Below, one piece after another: positions 12,922 to 20,732 of a stretch of DNA of 41,124 nucleotides. The notes under the pieces were generated by a model, which was not told where the DNA came from, searched no databases, and saw only the letters and a list, made by a program, of their open reading frames with translations. The DNA comes from a virus. The position numbers were made by a program, and so were the translations under genes. The DNA lies in IMG/VR virus record IMGVR_UViG_3300047440_000072, positions 1 through 41,124 of that record; one strand, written 5' to 3'. Position 1 is the first letter of the stretch. Each line of letters begins with the position of its first letter.

Positions 12922-15113
12922 GTACTGACCCCAGCTCGGGCACAATTGTCAAGCCCTCAGAGCTTACCCCGTATGAACGGTGGCAAGAGGAGATCAAACA
13001 GGCTGAGCTGGAGCTGAAGGACTTCCACAATCGCGGGAACAAGGTGAACCGCCGGTTCCTGGACGAGCGTGATTTGCTCCAGACCGGCAACAAGTGGTTC
13101 AATATCTACTATGCCAACACGAATATCCTGAAGGCGGCCCTGTACGCGCAGATTCCCAAACCTGCCGTCTCTAGACGCTTCAAGGACTACGAGGACGACA
13201 CTGCACGGGTGGCCGCGCTGATATTGGAGAGGTCCATCACCCAGGACCTGGACGACCCACGGGACACCTACGACTCCACTATGCACCACTGCGTACAGGA
13301 CCGGCTCATCCCCGGCTTGGCCGCTGCTTGGTTGCGCCTTGAGACCGACACCGCCGAGATACCGTATGAATCTATCAACGGGGAGGAGGCCCCCGCTAAC
13401 TACGAACCGCAGCAGGAGGTGACAGATCAGCGCATCTGCGTGGACTACGTGTATTGGAGAGACTTCATCTGGTCCCCGTGCCGCATTTGGTGCGAGCGCC
13501 GCTGGACCGGGCGGATCGCCTATATGGACCGGGACGCGCTGATCAAGCGGTTCCCGAAGGTGGGGGAGAAGGTACCACTTGACTTCTCTGTCACAGCCTT
13601 CAACGGCACGTCTGGGGACTCCACCCCGTCAACCACCCCCAAGCATATGGCGGTGAAGCAGGCCCGCATTTACGAGATTTGGGACCGCACGACGAAGAAG
13701 GTGTTCTGGCTGTCCAAGAACTACCCTGAGATTCTGGACGAGAAGGATGACCCCCTCCACTTGGTAGGGTTTGAGCCGTGCCCGGAGCCGATGCTGGCCA
13801 ATATCACCACCAGCAATACGTGCCCCCGTCCTGACTACTACATGATTCAGGACCAGTACACTGAGCTTGACGTACTGAACAACCGCATCAGCATGCTCCT
13901 CCAAGCCTGCAAGGTGGTCGGGGTCTACGACAAGTCCGCAGAGGGCGTCCAACGGATGCTCAATGAGGGGTTCGACAATCAGTTGATCCCGGTCGACAAT
14001 TGGGCTATGTTCGCCGAGAAGGGCGGCATTAAGGGCCAGGTGGATTGGCTCCCCCTGGACGTGGTGGTGGTCTCCCTGACCCAGCTCATTAACAACCGTG
14101 AGCTGATCAAGCAGCAGATTTACGAGCTGACGGGTATCTCTGATATCGTCCGGGGGGCCACGAAGGCCTCAGAGACCCTGGGCGCGCAAGAGATCAAGTC
14201 CAAGTTCGCCTCCATCAGCATCAAGACCCGGCAAGATGAGGTGGCCAAGTTCGCGGCGGAAATCCTCCGCATCAAGGCCGAGCTGATGATCAAGCATTTC
14301 ACCCCTGAGATGATCGTCAAGAAGTCCAACATTGAGGCGACCGGGGCGGCCAACCAGCAATTCGTCCAGTCTGCTCTTGATATGCTCCAGAGCGAGGACG
14401 GATTTGAGTGGAAGATAGAGGTGACTGCTGACTCCATCGCCCAGGCTGACTACGCCATGGAGAAGGCAGACCGTATGGAGCTGTTGGGGGCCGTCAGCGG
14501 CTACCTGGAGAAGTTCCTGCCCATGCTCCAGGCCTTCCCGCTCTCTGCCTCCATCATGGTCTCCATGTTGAAGTGGGCCATCGCCGGGTTCCGCAACGCC
14601 TCCGAGATTGAGGGCCTCTTGGACCAGGAGCTGGACAAGCTGTCTAAGGCCCCGCCTGCTCCGCCGCCTCCGAACCCAGAGCAGCAGAAGGCCCAGGCCG
14701 AGCAGCAGAAGATGCAAGCCGAGATGCAACGTGACGACAAGAAGTTCGGCATGGAGCAGCAGAAGATGCAAGCTGAGATGGCGATGAAGCAGAAGATGAA
14801 CGAGATGGAGCTCCAGATGAAGCAGATGGAGCTCACCTTCAAGATGAAGGAGCTGGACCTGAAGGAGCGCGAGATGCAGATGAAGATGGACTTCTCCCAG
14901 CAGGAGGCCATCCAGAAGCAACGCGCATCCCTCGCAGAGCAGCAGATGTCCCTCGACGCCGAGGCTCAGCGCCATGAGCAGGAGGCAGCGTTCACGCAGG
15001 AGACCCACGAGCAGGGCCTGGAGCAATCCGCAGCGGTCGGAGAGCAGAAGGTGGCCCAGGCGAAGGCCGCTGCCAAGGCCGCACCGAAGCCCGCAGCTAA
15101 GAAGGGAGAATGA
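12918..15113 (+). CDS. Portal protein, P22-like, with long coiled-coil tail (731 aa)
   Basis: The protein forms the dodecameric portal through which DNA enters and leaves. It begins with helices and a WFNIYYANTNIL segment, has a central body with YMIQDQYTELDVLNNRI and EIKSKFASISIKTRQDEVAKF typical of P22-type portals, and ends with an extended tail. From about residue 580 there is a Pro run, then more than 100 residues of Met/Gln/Glu/Lys heptads (QQKMQAEMQ, MKQKMNEMELQMKQM), a predicted long coiled coil, then an Ala/Lys end. P22 portals have a C-terminal helical barrel, and this tail may be its counterpart. It is coupled by ATGA to the large terminase. Confidence 0.9.
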   Translation: MSTDPSSGTIVKPSELTPYERWQEEIKQAELELKDFHNRGNKVNRRFLDERDLLQTGNKWFNIYYANTNILKAALYAQIPKPAVSRRFKDYEDDTARVAALILERSITQDLDDPRDTYDSTMHHCVQDRLIPGLAAAWLRLETDTAEIPYESINGEEAPANYEPQQEVTDQRICVDYVYWRDFIWSPCRIWCERRWTGRIAYMDRDALIKRFPKVGEKVPLDFSVTAFNGTSGDSTPSTTPKHMAVKQARIYEIWDRTTKKVFWLSKNYPEILDEKDDPLHLVGFEPCPEPMLANITTSNTCPRPDYYMIQDQYTELDVLNNRISMLLQACKVVGVYDKSAEGVQRMLNEGFDNQLIPVDNWAMFAEKGGIKGQVDWLPLDVVVVSLTQLINNRELIKQQIYELTGISDIVRGATKASETLGAQEIKSKFASISIKTRQDEVAKFAAEILRIKAELMIKHFTPEMIVKKSNIEATGAANQQFVQSALDMLQSEDGFEWKIEVTADSIAQADYAMEKADRMELLGAVSGYLEKFLPMLQAFPLSASIMVSMLKWAIAGFRNASEIEGLLDQELDKLSKAPPAPPPPNPEQQKAQAEQQKMQAEMQRDDKKFGMEQQKMQAEMAMKQKMNEMELQMKQMELTFKMKELDLKEREMQMKMDFSQQEAIQKQRASLAEQQMSLDAEAQRHEQEAAFTQETHEQGLEQSAAVGEQKVAQAKAAAKAAPKPAAKKGE

Positions 15114-15114
15114 C

Positions 15115-15456
15115 ATGGCCCGAATGACCTACGTCTACATCGATGGGGTGGCTTATGAAAAAGGTTCGGAGGCTTATTACCTGGCTAAGGGCGCTGCTCT
15201 ACCAGGTGCTGGGTCCGCCCCCGCCGTGCTCGCTGACCAACCTGACTTCGTTTCTCCTCTGGACGGTAAGCTGTACTCTGGTCGTGCTGGCATGCGTGAT
15301 CATAACGCTCGGCATAACGTTGTCAGCAATCGCGATCTTGTGGGACTTCCTACACTGACGGCCAACTCTGATTTCCGCTCCACGGAGCAAAAGCGGGCTG
15401 ATGCCGACAACCGGAAACGGCTCGTCATCAACCAAGTGAACAAGCACTACAAATGA
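15115..15456 (+). CDS. Conserved phage head-region protein (113 aa)
   Basis: This small protein lies between portal and scaffold. Residues about 45-75 carry FVSPLDGKLYSGRAGMRDHNARH, a pattern of conserved phage proteins (SPxDGxxYxSRxxxRxHN) found at this position in podovirus-like genomes, with no proven role. The C-terminus is basic. GGGAGA lies 8 bases before the ATG. A second hydrophobic frame is embedded in it (15155-15358). Confidence 0.75.
   Translation: MARMTYVYIDGVAYEKGSEAYYLAKGAALPGAGSAPAVLADQPDFVSPLDGKLYSGRAGMRDHNARHNVVSNRDLVGLPTLTANSDFRSTEQKRADADNRKRLVINQVNKHYK
15155..15358 (+). CDS. Possible embedded membrane protein (67 aa, overlapping frame)
   Basis: In another frame inside the conserved 113-aa gene there is a 67-codon ORF beginning MKKVRRLITWLRALLY, followed by PPPPCSL and a hydrophobic segment of about 30 residues (LLWTVSCTLVVLACVIITLG onward). 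A basic start, Pro turn and one strong membrane span is a plausible holin or small membrane protein. Upstream GGGGTGG is a weak ribosome site. It could equally be an accident of codon use in the main frame; the absence of other lysis genes is the only reason to take it seriously. Confidence 0.3.
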   Translation: MKKVRRLITWLRALLYQVLGPPPPCSLTNLTSFLLWTVSCTLVVLACVIITLGITLSAIAILWDFLH

Positions 15457-15473
15457 CACCTGAAAGGTCCATC

Positions 15474-16529
15474 ATGTCCGACACCGAAATCGTTGACCGC
15501 CGTGAAGCTATCGAGGCTGCTTTCGAGGAGCACAACGTAGTTGAGGAAAGCGTTGCTGCACCGGCCCCCGCGCCGACCGAGGCCCCGAGCCCCGCCCCCG
15601 CTCCTGCGGAGCCTGCAGAGGGCGATTCCGGGGCTGAGACGACCCCTGCCGAGGGGCGGAAGGCGGCGACTTCCGCACCCGCTCCTCAACTTCCCGTGGA
15701 TGTCGCCCCCAAGAGCTGGCGCGCTCCGCAACGCGCTCAGTGGGACAAGCTCCCCCCGGACGTGCGTCAAGAGGTCATGCGCCGCGAGCGTGAGGTGACC
15801 AAGGTGATCGGGGAGTCAGGCGAAAGCCGCCAGTTCGTCCAGCAGTTCCACCAGGCCGTCCAACCGTTCGCTGCTCGCCACCAGTCCCTCGGGGTCCAAC
15901 CCATCCAGGCCGTCCAGGCCCTGTTCAAGTCGGACTACATCCTGGCTACTGCCCCCAAGGTCCAGCGGGCTCAGTTCATGGCCAAGCTGATCAAGGACTA
16001 CGACATTGACGTCCACGAGCTGGATGCGGCCCTGGCCGGGGTTGCCCCTGTGGACCCCGTGTCCTCCACCGTGGAGCAGCTGGTCAATCAGCGGTTGGCC
16101 CCGGTCCTACAGCAGTTCAACGTCCTCCAGCAGCGTGAGGTGGCCCAGGCCCAGCAGACCCAGGGCCAGATCATGCAGAGCATCGACCAGATGGCTGCGG
16201 ACCCCACGTATCCGCACTTCCAGGACCTGCGGGAGGACATGGCGGACATTGTTGACCTTGCTGCGAAGAGGGGGGTTTACTTATCGCTCCCGGAGGCGTA
16301 TAGTCGGGCCGTTGCGATGAACCCAGAGGTTAGCAAGCAGGTAGCCAACCAACAGGCTACCGAAGCCGCCCGTGCTGCCAGAGCCGCGAAAGATGCGAAA
16401 GCTCGCAGAGCATTAGGTGCTTCGGTGTCAGTGGGAGGCGCTCCTGGCGGAGCACCGAGTGGGGCCTCAGGAGCAAATGACCGTAGAGCGACCATCGCTG
16501 CGGCGTTCGACAACCTTGGAGGGCGGTGA
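15474..16529 (+). CDS. Scaffolding protein (351 aa)
   Basis: The position between portal and major capsid, the acidic disordered Ala/Pro-rich N-terminus (APAPAPTEAPSPAPAPAEPA), long Gln-rich helices (about 100-290) and Ala/Lys/Arg C-terminus are all typical of phage scaffolds, which direct procapsid assembly and leave before DNA packaging. Basic helix-rich C-termini bind the coat protein in P22-type scaffolds; here AARAARAAKDAKARRAL (about 308-324) could do so. AAAGG precedes the ATG at 15474. An ATG at 15453 overlapping the previous stop is an alternative. Confidence 0.82.
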   Translation: MSDTEIVDRREAIEAAFEEHNVVEESVAAPAPAPTEAPSPAPAPAEPAEGDSGAETTPAEGRKAATSAPAPQLPVDVAPKSWRAPQRAQWDKLPPDVRQEVMRREREVTKVIGESGESRQFVQQFHQAVQPFAARHQSLGVQPIQAVQALFKSDYILATAPKVQRAQFMAKLIKDYDIDVHELDAALAGVAPVDPVSSTVEQLVNQRLAPVLQQFNVLQQREVAQAQQTQGQIMQSIDQMAADPTYPHFQDLREDMADIVDLAAKRGVYLSLPEAYSRAVAMNPEVSKQVANQQATEAARAARAAKDAKARRALGASVSVGGAPGGAPSGASGANDRRATIAAAFDNLGGR

Positions 16530-16530
16530 A

Positions 16531-16692
16531 ATGGCGATTCTGAACAATCTCCTCCGCCGCATTCTCGGGCCCATGTCGTTCCCCCGATTCCAGGTCCCAC
16601 TCGATGCGGTTGTGACTCAGGTCTACCAGCCCCCACCCCAGGTGAAAGTGACGTCGGTACCCAACCCGCCGAACACACCGCCAACTCTCTAG
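16531..16692 (+). CDS. Small hypothetical protein before the capsid gene (53 aa)
   Basis: The protein starts MAILNNLLRRILGPMSFPRF and ends in a Pro-rich stretch (PNPPNTPPTL). A strong ribosome site (GGAGGGCGG) precedes it and the capsid gene starts 9 bases after it. It is probably a minor head protein, or only a translated leader that helps load ribosomes for the capsid gene. Confidence 0.6.
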   Translation: MAILNNLLRRILGPMSFPRFQVPLDAVVTQVYQPPPQVKVTSVPNPPNTPPTL

Positions 16693-16701
16693 GAGCCCAT
16701 C

Positions 16702-17724
16702 ATGGCATTTCCGAACGCAGCGGTGAGTGACGTCATCGCCACCACCATCCAGTCGCGCACCGGCGACATCCAGGACAACGTCACGTCCAACAACGCGCTT
16801 CTGATGAAGCTGAAGCAGCGGGGGAACATCAAGACGTTCTCTGGCGGCAACGTCATCCTCCAGGAGATCAGCTTCGCGTCCAACGGCAACGCTGGCTGGT
16901 ACTCGGGCTATGAGACCCTGCCGATCGCAGCGCAAGACGTTGTGTCCGCCGCCGAGTACACCATCAAGCAAGCCGCTTGCCCGGTGACCATCTCGGGTCT
17001 GGAGCAACTCCAGAACGCCGGCAAAGAGCAGATCATCGACCTGCTCGACGCACGCATCGAGGTGGCTGAGTCCTCGATGGCCAACCTGATCGCCTCTGGC
17101 CTCTACAGCGACGGCACCGCCGCTGGCGGCAAGCAGATCGACGGTCTGCTGAAGCAAGTCTCCACCGTTCCCACCAACATCGTCGGCGGCATCGACCGCA
17201 ACACCTGGCTGTTCTGGCGCAACCAGTACTTCCGCATGCTGACCACCGGCGGCGCTGTCGCCTCGGCGGCCAACGTGCAGACGTACTTCAACCGCATGTG
17301 GTCCAGCCTGGTCCGTGGCAACGACCGCCCCGACCTGATCATGGTGGACAACATCCTGTGGTCGTTCTACATGGCGAGCCTCCAGGCCATCCAACGCTTC
17401 ACCGGAACCGAGACTGCCAAACTGGGCTTCGTGTCCGTGAAGTACATGGACGCTGACGTGGTGCTCGACGGCGGCATGCAGATCAACTGGACCTCGACCG
17501 GCGCGGCTGGCGTCCCGGCCCCGTTGTCTGTCCCGGCCACCAGCGCGTACTTCCTGAACACGAAGTACCTCCACTACCGGCCGCACGCGAACCGCAACAT
17601 GGTCCCGCTCTCTCCTGGCCAGCGCTACAGCGTGAACCAAGATGCGGCCGTCCAAATCCTGGCCTGGGCCGGAAACCTGACTTCGTCGGGCCTCCAGTTC
17701 CAAGGTCGGATGGACAACACCTGA
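16702..17724 (+). CDS. Major capsid protein (340 aa)
   Basis: This protein builds the icosahedral head. The position after the scaffold, the length and the sequence pattern (NNALLMKLKQRGNIKTFSGG, WYSGYETLPI, PVTISGLEQLQNAGKEQI, LYSDGT) match the phage coat proteins of HK97 fold seen in many podo- and siphoviruses. AGGAG lies 7 bases before the ATG. Codon use is strongly biased to C-ending codons, as expected for the most expressed gene. A stable stem-loop follows the stop. There is no cleaved prohead protease gene nearby, so maturation probably does not need one. Confidence 0.92.
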   Translation: MAFPNAAVSDVIATTIQSRTGDIQDNVTSNNALLMKLKQRGNIKTFSGGNVILQEISFASNGNAGWYSGYETLPIAAQDVVSAAEYTIKQAACPVTISGLEQLQNAGKEQIIDLLDARIEVAESSMANLIASGLYSDGTAAGGKQIDGLLKQVSTVPTNIVGGIDRNTWLFWRNQYFRMLTTGGAVASAANVQTYFNRMWSSLVRGNDRPDLIMVDNILWSFYMASLQAIQRFTGTETAKLGFVSVKYMDADVVLDGGMQINWTSTGAAGVPAPLSVPATSAYFLNTKYLHYRPHANRNMVPLSPGQRYSVNQDAAVQILAWAGNLTSSGLQFQGRMDNT

Positions 17725-17730
17725 TCCGAA

Positions 17731-17785
17731 GCAGGGGGCGGTTAGTGACGAGCAAGGGTGTCCAACCTTTAACGCCGCCCCCTGC
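17731..17785 (+). terminator. 11-bp stem-loop after the capsid gene
   Basis: GCAGGGGGCGG (17731-17741) pairs perfectly with CCGCCCCCTGC (17775-17785) around a 33-base loop that contains a smaller AAGG/CCTT pair. No T-run follows. It is likely to protect the 3' end of abundant capsid mRNA or to attenuate downstream expression. Confidence 0.6.
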
Positions 17786-17809
17786 CGAGGACCCATCAAG
17801 GAGATCACC

Positions 17810-18022
17810 GTGGCAACCACAACTGTCGACAATCTCAAGGAAGCGCTCCAGAAGTACCAGGCCGGCACCATGGCCCTGGGCGAGCTGCTCGCGATTCTGC
17901 TTCGCTTCCTTGACCTCACCGAGGAGCCGCCGGAGGTTGAACCCCCGGCACCGCCTCCCGCCCCGGCACCTGCGCCGGCCCCTGCGGTCGCCTCTCGCAC
18001 CACGAAGGGAGACAAGTCATGA
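17810..18022 (+). CDS. Small head protein with Pro/Ala tail (70 aa)
   Basis: A GTG start is used (AAGGAG 7 bases upstream). Residues 1-37 are one or two helices (NLKEALQKYQAGTMALGELLAILLRFLDL). Residues 40-60 are a PxPAPA repeat, and the end is basic. It is coupled by ATGA to the next gene. The role is unknown; by position it may be a minor head or capsid-associated protein. Confidence 0.65.
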   Translation: MATTTVDNLKEALQKYQAGTMALGELLAILLRFLDLTEEPPEVEPPAPPPAPAPAPAPAVASRTTKGDKS

Positions 18023-18411
18023 GCCAAGACTACGGCAGCGCCACAATCGCTGGCGAAGTGAACAAGCGCGATGGTCGTGGCTACCAGGAGCCCATCGGAG
18101 CCTCCACCGTGGAAGTGGCTGGCTCCAACGAGCTGCTCAACGGCTGTATCGGTACGCGGCTGACGCAGATCGTCAAGGCTGGCAGCGGTGACCCGGGGCT
18201 CGCTCTCGGCACCAAGGGCTCGGCTCAGAACAATGTCGGTACCCCCGTCATTTGCTACTGGGTTGAGTCCACCGTCGCAGCTGCGGCGGGCACGGCCGGT
18301 CTGATCAACACGACGACCTGGACCTGGGCCTCGGGCGGCGGCACCGACACGATCGCAGTCGCGGTCGGCATCGGTGATCGCATGTGGGCCGGCGTGGCCA
18401 TCGCAGCGTAA
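18019..18411 (+). CDS. Probable head decoration protein (130 aa)
   Basis: This is a Gly/Ala/Thr-rich beta protein starting MSQDYGSATIAGEVNKRDG, with few charged residues and repeated short strands (TVEVAGSNELL, GTPVICYWVES). Size, composition and place after the capsid gene suit a capsid decoration (cement) protein or a minor head protein. No family is recognised by motif. Confidence 0.5.
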   Translation: MSQDYGSATIAGEVNKRDGRGYQEPIGASTVEVAGSNELLNGCIGTRLTQIVKAGSGDPGLALGTKGSAQNNVGTPVICYWVESTVAAAAGTAGLINTTTWTWASGGGTDTIAVAVGIGDRMWAGVAIAA

Positions 18412-18421
18412 GGATTGAGCC

Positions 18422-18817
18422 GTGATTCCGCAAGTTGACCCTTTGGGCAGAGTTTACGTGAGCGCGGGGGGAACCCCTGCTTACTGGAACTCGGGGGTTG
18501 GCTACGACGCGGCGGGCCGCATGTGTACCACTACGGCCCTTGGCGCCAATGATGTTGCTGTTGGCGCGTGGCGACTTGACCCCTTGGGTCGTGTTGTTGT
18601 CGCCGCTCCGGGGGGTCCATTGTTCTACAACGATGGGCTCCCCTTCAATTCCAACGGGTCGATGGCTCGGGTGGTGGACACCGCCCCCGCCGCCAGCGAC
18701 CCGTACAACCACGGCATCCGAGTCCAGCCTGCTGGCGGGGTCCACTTCACTACCGCTGCTCCCCCGGCTCTACTGTCCGGTTTCGATTCTGGCTTTGATG
18801 GAGGCTTCGGAACGTGA
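18422..18817 (+). CDS. Protein with internal PLGRV repeats (131 aa)
   Basis: Two imperfect repeats are clear: DPLGRVYVSAGGTPAYWNSG (about 6-25) with GYDAAGRM, and DPLGRVVVAAPGGPLFYNDG (about 53-72) with PFNSNGSM. A third, weaker copy starts at VQPAGGVHF. Each looks like two strands and a turn, so the chain is probably a small beta-repeat structure. The end GFDSGFDGGF is Gly/Phe-rich. Start is GTG with AAGG upstream. By position it is a virion protein; function unknown. Confidence 0.6.
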   Translation: MIPQVDPLGRVYVSAGGTPAYWNSGVGYDAAGRMCTTTALGANDVAVGAWRLDPLGRVVVAAPGGPLFYNDGLPFNSNGSMARVVDTAPAASDPYNHGIRVQPAGGVHFTTAAPPALLSGFDSGFDGGFGT

Positions 18818-19386
18818 TGGCCCGCAGAACAATCGCCGCGTTGCTGGCTGAAGCAACTGCCAATATTCCCGACAACTCCTCAGGTCTCATCAGTCCTGCG
18901 GACGTTCGGGATTTGTTCAAGAACCTCGCCGACACATTCTCCCCCGGCTATGCCGCTGTGGCCCGCGCGTCCCTGGTGCTCCCGGCTCTCGGGCTCCCGC
19001 CCCAGATCGTCACCTACGACACTCAGTTGGTGCTGACCCCGGACTACACGGTGAATCTGGCGGGGGGCTCCATCACGCGCCTCGCCGGTACTCTCAACCC
19101 GACTTTCAACCGCGTGACGTTCGCTTGTGGCGTGGCCGCCCCGAACGGCAACGAGGTGGTCTTCCAGCTCTACCGTGACGGCGTGGCTATCCCCGGCGGG
19201 TGTGAGATCAGCGCCCAGGGTGCGGCGAACATCGTTCTGGCGACGTTCAGTTTGCCCTCCGCCACCACTGACGGCCTCGATCATGCTTATGACGTCCGCG
19301 CTACCAAGGTGAGCGGCGGTGCGGATAACGTCACTCTCACCAACGTCCGGTTCATTCTGGAGTACATTCCAACCATCGGGGCCTAA
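18817..19386 (+). CDS. Virion protein, beta-rich (189 aa)
   Basis: A helical N-terminus (ARRTIAALLAEATANIPDN, SPADVRDLFKNLADTF) leads into a beta-sandwich-like region with LNPTFNRVTFACGVAAPNG, GNEVVFQLYRDGVAIPGGC and VTLTNVRFILEYIPTIG. The N-terminal pattern (L..AT..IPDN..G.I.P.DVRD) is common in phage proteins that attach to the virion, such as tail-linked or decoration proteins with a receptor-like beta domain. GTG at 18814 is an alternative start overlapping the previous stop. Function unproven. Confidence 0.6.
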   Translation: MARRTIAALLAEATANIPDNSSGLISPADVRDLFKNLADTFSPGYAAVARASLVLPALGLPPQIVTYDTQLVLTPDYTVNLAGGSITRLAGTLNPTFNRVTFACGVAAPNGNEVVFQLYRDGVAIPGGCEISAQGAANIVLATFSLPSATTDGLDHAYDVRATKVSGGADNVTLTNVRFILEYIPTIGA

Positions 19387-19411
19387 CGCCCTCAACCCTA
19401 GGAGCACAGCA

Positions 19412-19996
19412 ATGTCCACCCCTGAAATCGACTTCCAGATGAACTTTGAAGACGCCCAGCAATCTGAGGCGGACAAGAAGCTGCTCGTGATCTTCTACAA
19501 GCGCGCGGAGAAGAATGAGACCAAGTCTGCCGAAGCTGGTCGCCCCATCTTCGACGAGTTCGATGCCGTCAAGATTCTGACCCCCGGCTCCAAGGACACC
19601 TACACCGGCGATGCCTCCCCTGACTACCAGCAACGCTTCCCCTCCCAGTGGTCGCGCTACAAAGCTGGACAAAGTCAAGAGCTGGCAGGCACGCCGCTCA
19701 GCCTCCTACCTTGGCTCGGCATCGGCCAGATCGCTGAGTTGAACGCCGTGGGTTGCCATACCGTGGAGCACCTGGCCGGTATGTCCGACGCGCTCAGCCA
19801 GAAGTTCATGGGCCACCACGCCATTAAGCAGCGTGCCCAGCAATACCTCGACGCCGCCAAGGGTAACGCCCCTCTCCTGAAGATGGAGGCCGCTCTTCAG
19901 AAGCGCGACGAGGAGATTGCTGAGCTCCGCGCTATGATCGAGGCCCAGGCCAAGGTTGTTTCCGCCGCTGCACAGAAAACGCCTGTCAAGACATAG
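19412..19996 (+). CDS. Hypothetical virion/assembly protein with HhH-like segment (194 aa)
   Basis: The N-terminus resembles an OB-like strand region (KLLVIFYKRAEKNETKSAEAGRPIFDEFDAVKIL). A short Lys/Gln linker follows, then LGIGQIAELNAVGCHTVEHLAGM, which reads as helix-hairpin-helix-like, then a C-terminal coiled coil (KMEAALQKRDEEIAELRAMIEAQ). CTAGGAG precedes the ATG. Proteins of this layout are conserved at this place in related podovirus genomes, without a known function. Confidence 0.6.
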   Translation: MSTPEIDFQMNFEDAQQSEADKKLLVIFYKRAEKNETKSAEAGRPIFDEFDAVKILTPGSKDTYTGDASPDYQQRFPSQWSRYKAGQSQELAGTPLSLLPWLGIGQIAELNAVGCHTVEHLAGMSDALSQKFMGHHAIKQRAQQYLDAAKGNAPLLKMEAALQKRDEEIAELRAMIEAQAKVVSAAAQKTPVKT

Positions 19997-20004
19997 GGGG
20001 TTAT

Positions 20005-20730
20005 ATGTCCGTTGGATACTGGAGTGCACTTGCGGTACTGAAGCAGGTAGCGGGGGAGCTGGGCCTCCCCCAAGCCCCAACTATCGTCGGTATTTCTGGC
20101 GTTCAGTCTATTCAACTGCTGTCTCTCCTGAACTCGGCGGGCAACGAGCTTCAGCTGTACTATCCTTGGGAGCAGTTCTCTAAGGAGTGGGTCTTCCCCA
20201 CCGTAGTTGGTCAAGCTGACTACGATCTTCCTGACGATTGGTCCTACTTCCGCGATCAAACCCAGTGGGACCGCACGGACCACTGGCCTCTGCTCGGGCC
20301 GAAGTCTCCACAGGAGTGGGCGTGGCTGAAGGGCTCCCTCGTGGCGGCCCTTCCCCGTCAGCGTTTCCGCGTGGCTGACAATAAGTTCAAACTCTGGCCT
20401 GTGCCGGGCACTCCGAGCGTCACCTTGGCTATGGAGTACGTGGTCAAGAACTGGGTGCACCCTGCTACGGGTCCGGACGTGGATATGATAACCCTGGACG
20501 GCGATACTCTCCTTTACAATCCATGGCTGCTCATTAAGTTCGTCAAGTTCAAATTTTATGAGTTGAAGGGCTTCCCCACTACGGGGGTACAGGCTGACTT
20601 CATGCGTATCTTCAACTCGTTGACAGGTAAGGACGTGGGCGCCAAGATTCTCTCTTTGAGCCCGCGCTACACGAGCCAGTACCTGGGTCCGTGGTCGGTT
20701 CCTGACGGCTCTTGGGATGTGGGAGCCTAA
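20005..20730 (+). CDS. Head-tail adaptor, P22 gp4 / T7 gp11-like (241 aa)
   Basis: This protein should bind under the portal ring and receive the tail. It has the common adaptor plan: N-terminal helices (ALAVLKQVAGELGL, SIQLLSLLNSAGNELQ), then a body with YDLPDDWSYFRDQTQWDR and FRVADNKFKLWPVPG, and a helical end (LLIKFVKFKFYELKG). These patterns match the tail accessory factor family of P22 gp4 type. The length is slightly longer than P22 gp4. GGGGG precedes the ATG. It lies next to the gp10-like gene as in P22-like phages. Confidence 0.8.
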   Translation: MSVGYWSALAVLKQVAGELGLPQAPTIVGISGVQSIQLLSLLNSAGNELQLYYPWEQFSKEWVFPTVVGQADYDLPDDWSYFRDQTQWDRTDHWPLLGPKSPQEWAWLKGSLVAALPRQRFRVADNKFKLWPVPGTPSVTLAMEYVVKNWVHPATGPDVDMITLDGDTLLYNPWLLIKFVKFKFYELKGFPTTGVQADFMRIFNSLTGKDVGAKILSLSPRYTSQYLGPWSVPDGSWDVGA

Positions 20731-20732
20731 TC

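Noticed and set aside
14169-15116. Minus-strand Leu/His-rich ORF of 315 codons
   Set aside because: Reverse reading of the Met/Gln/Lys coiled coil of the portal gene (CTGCTT... antisense repeats), not a gene.
16357-18027. Minus-strand ORF of 556 codons opposite the capsid region
   Set aside because: It is the antisense shadow of strongly GC-biased capsid and scaffold genes; no ribosome site, Arg/His/Val-rich composition and opposite to the late operon.
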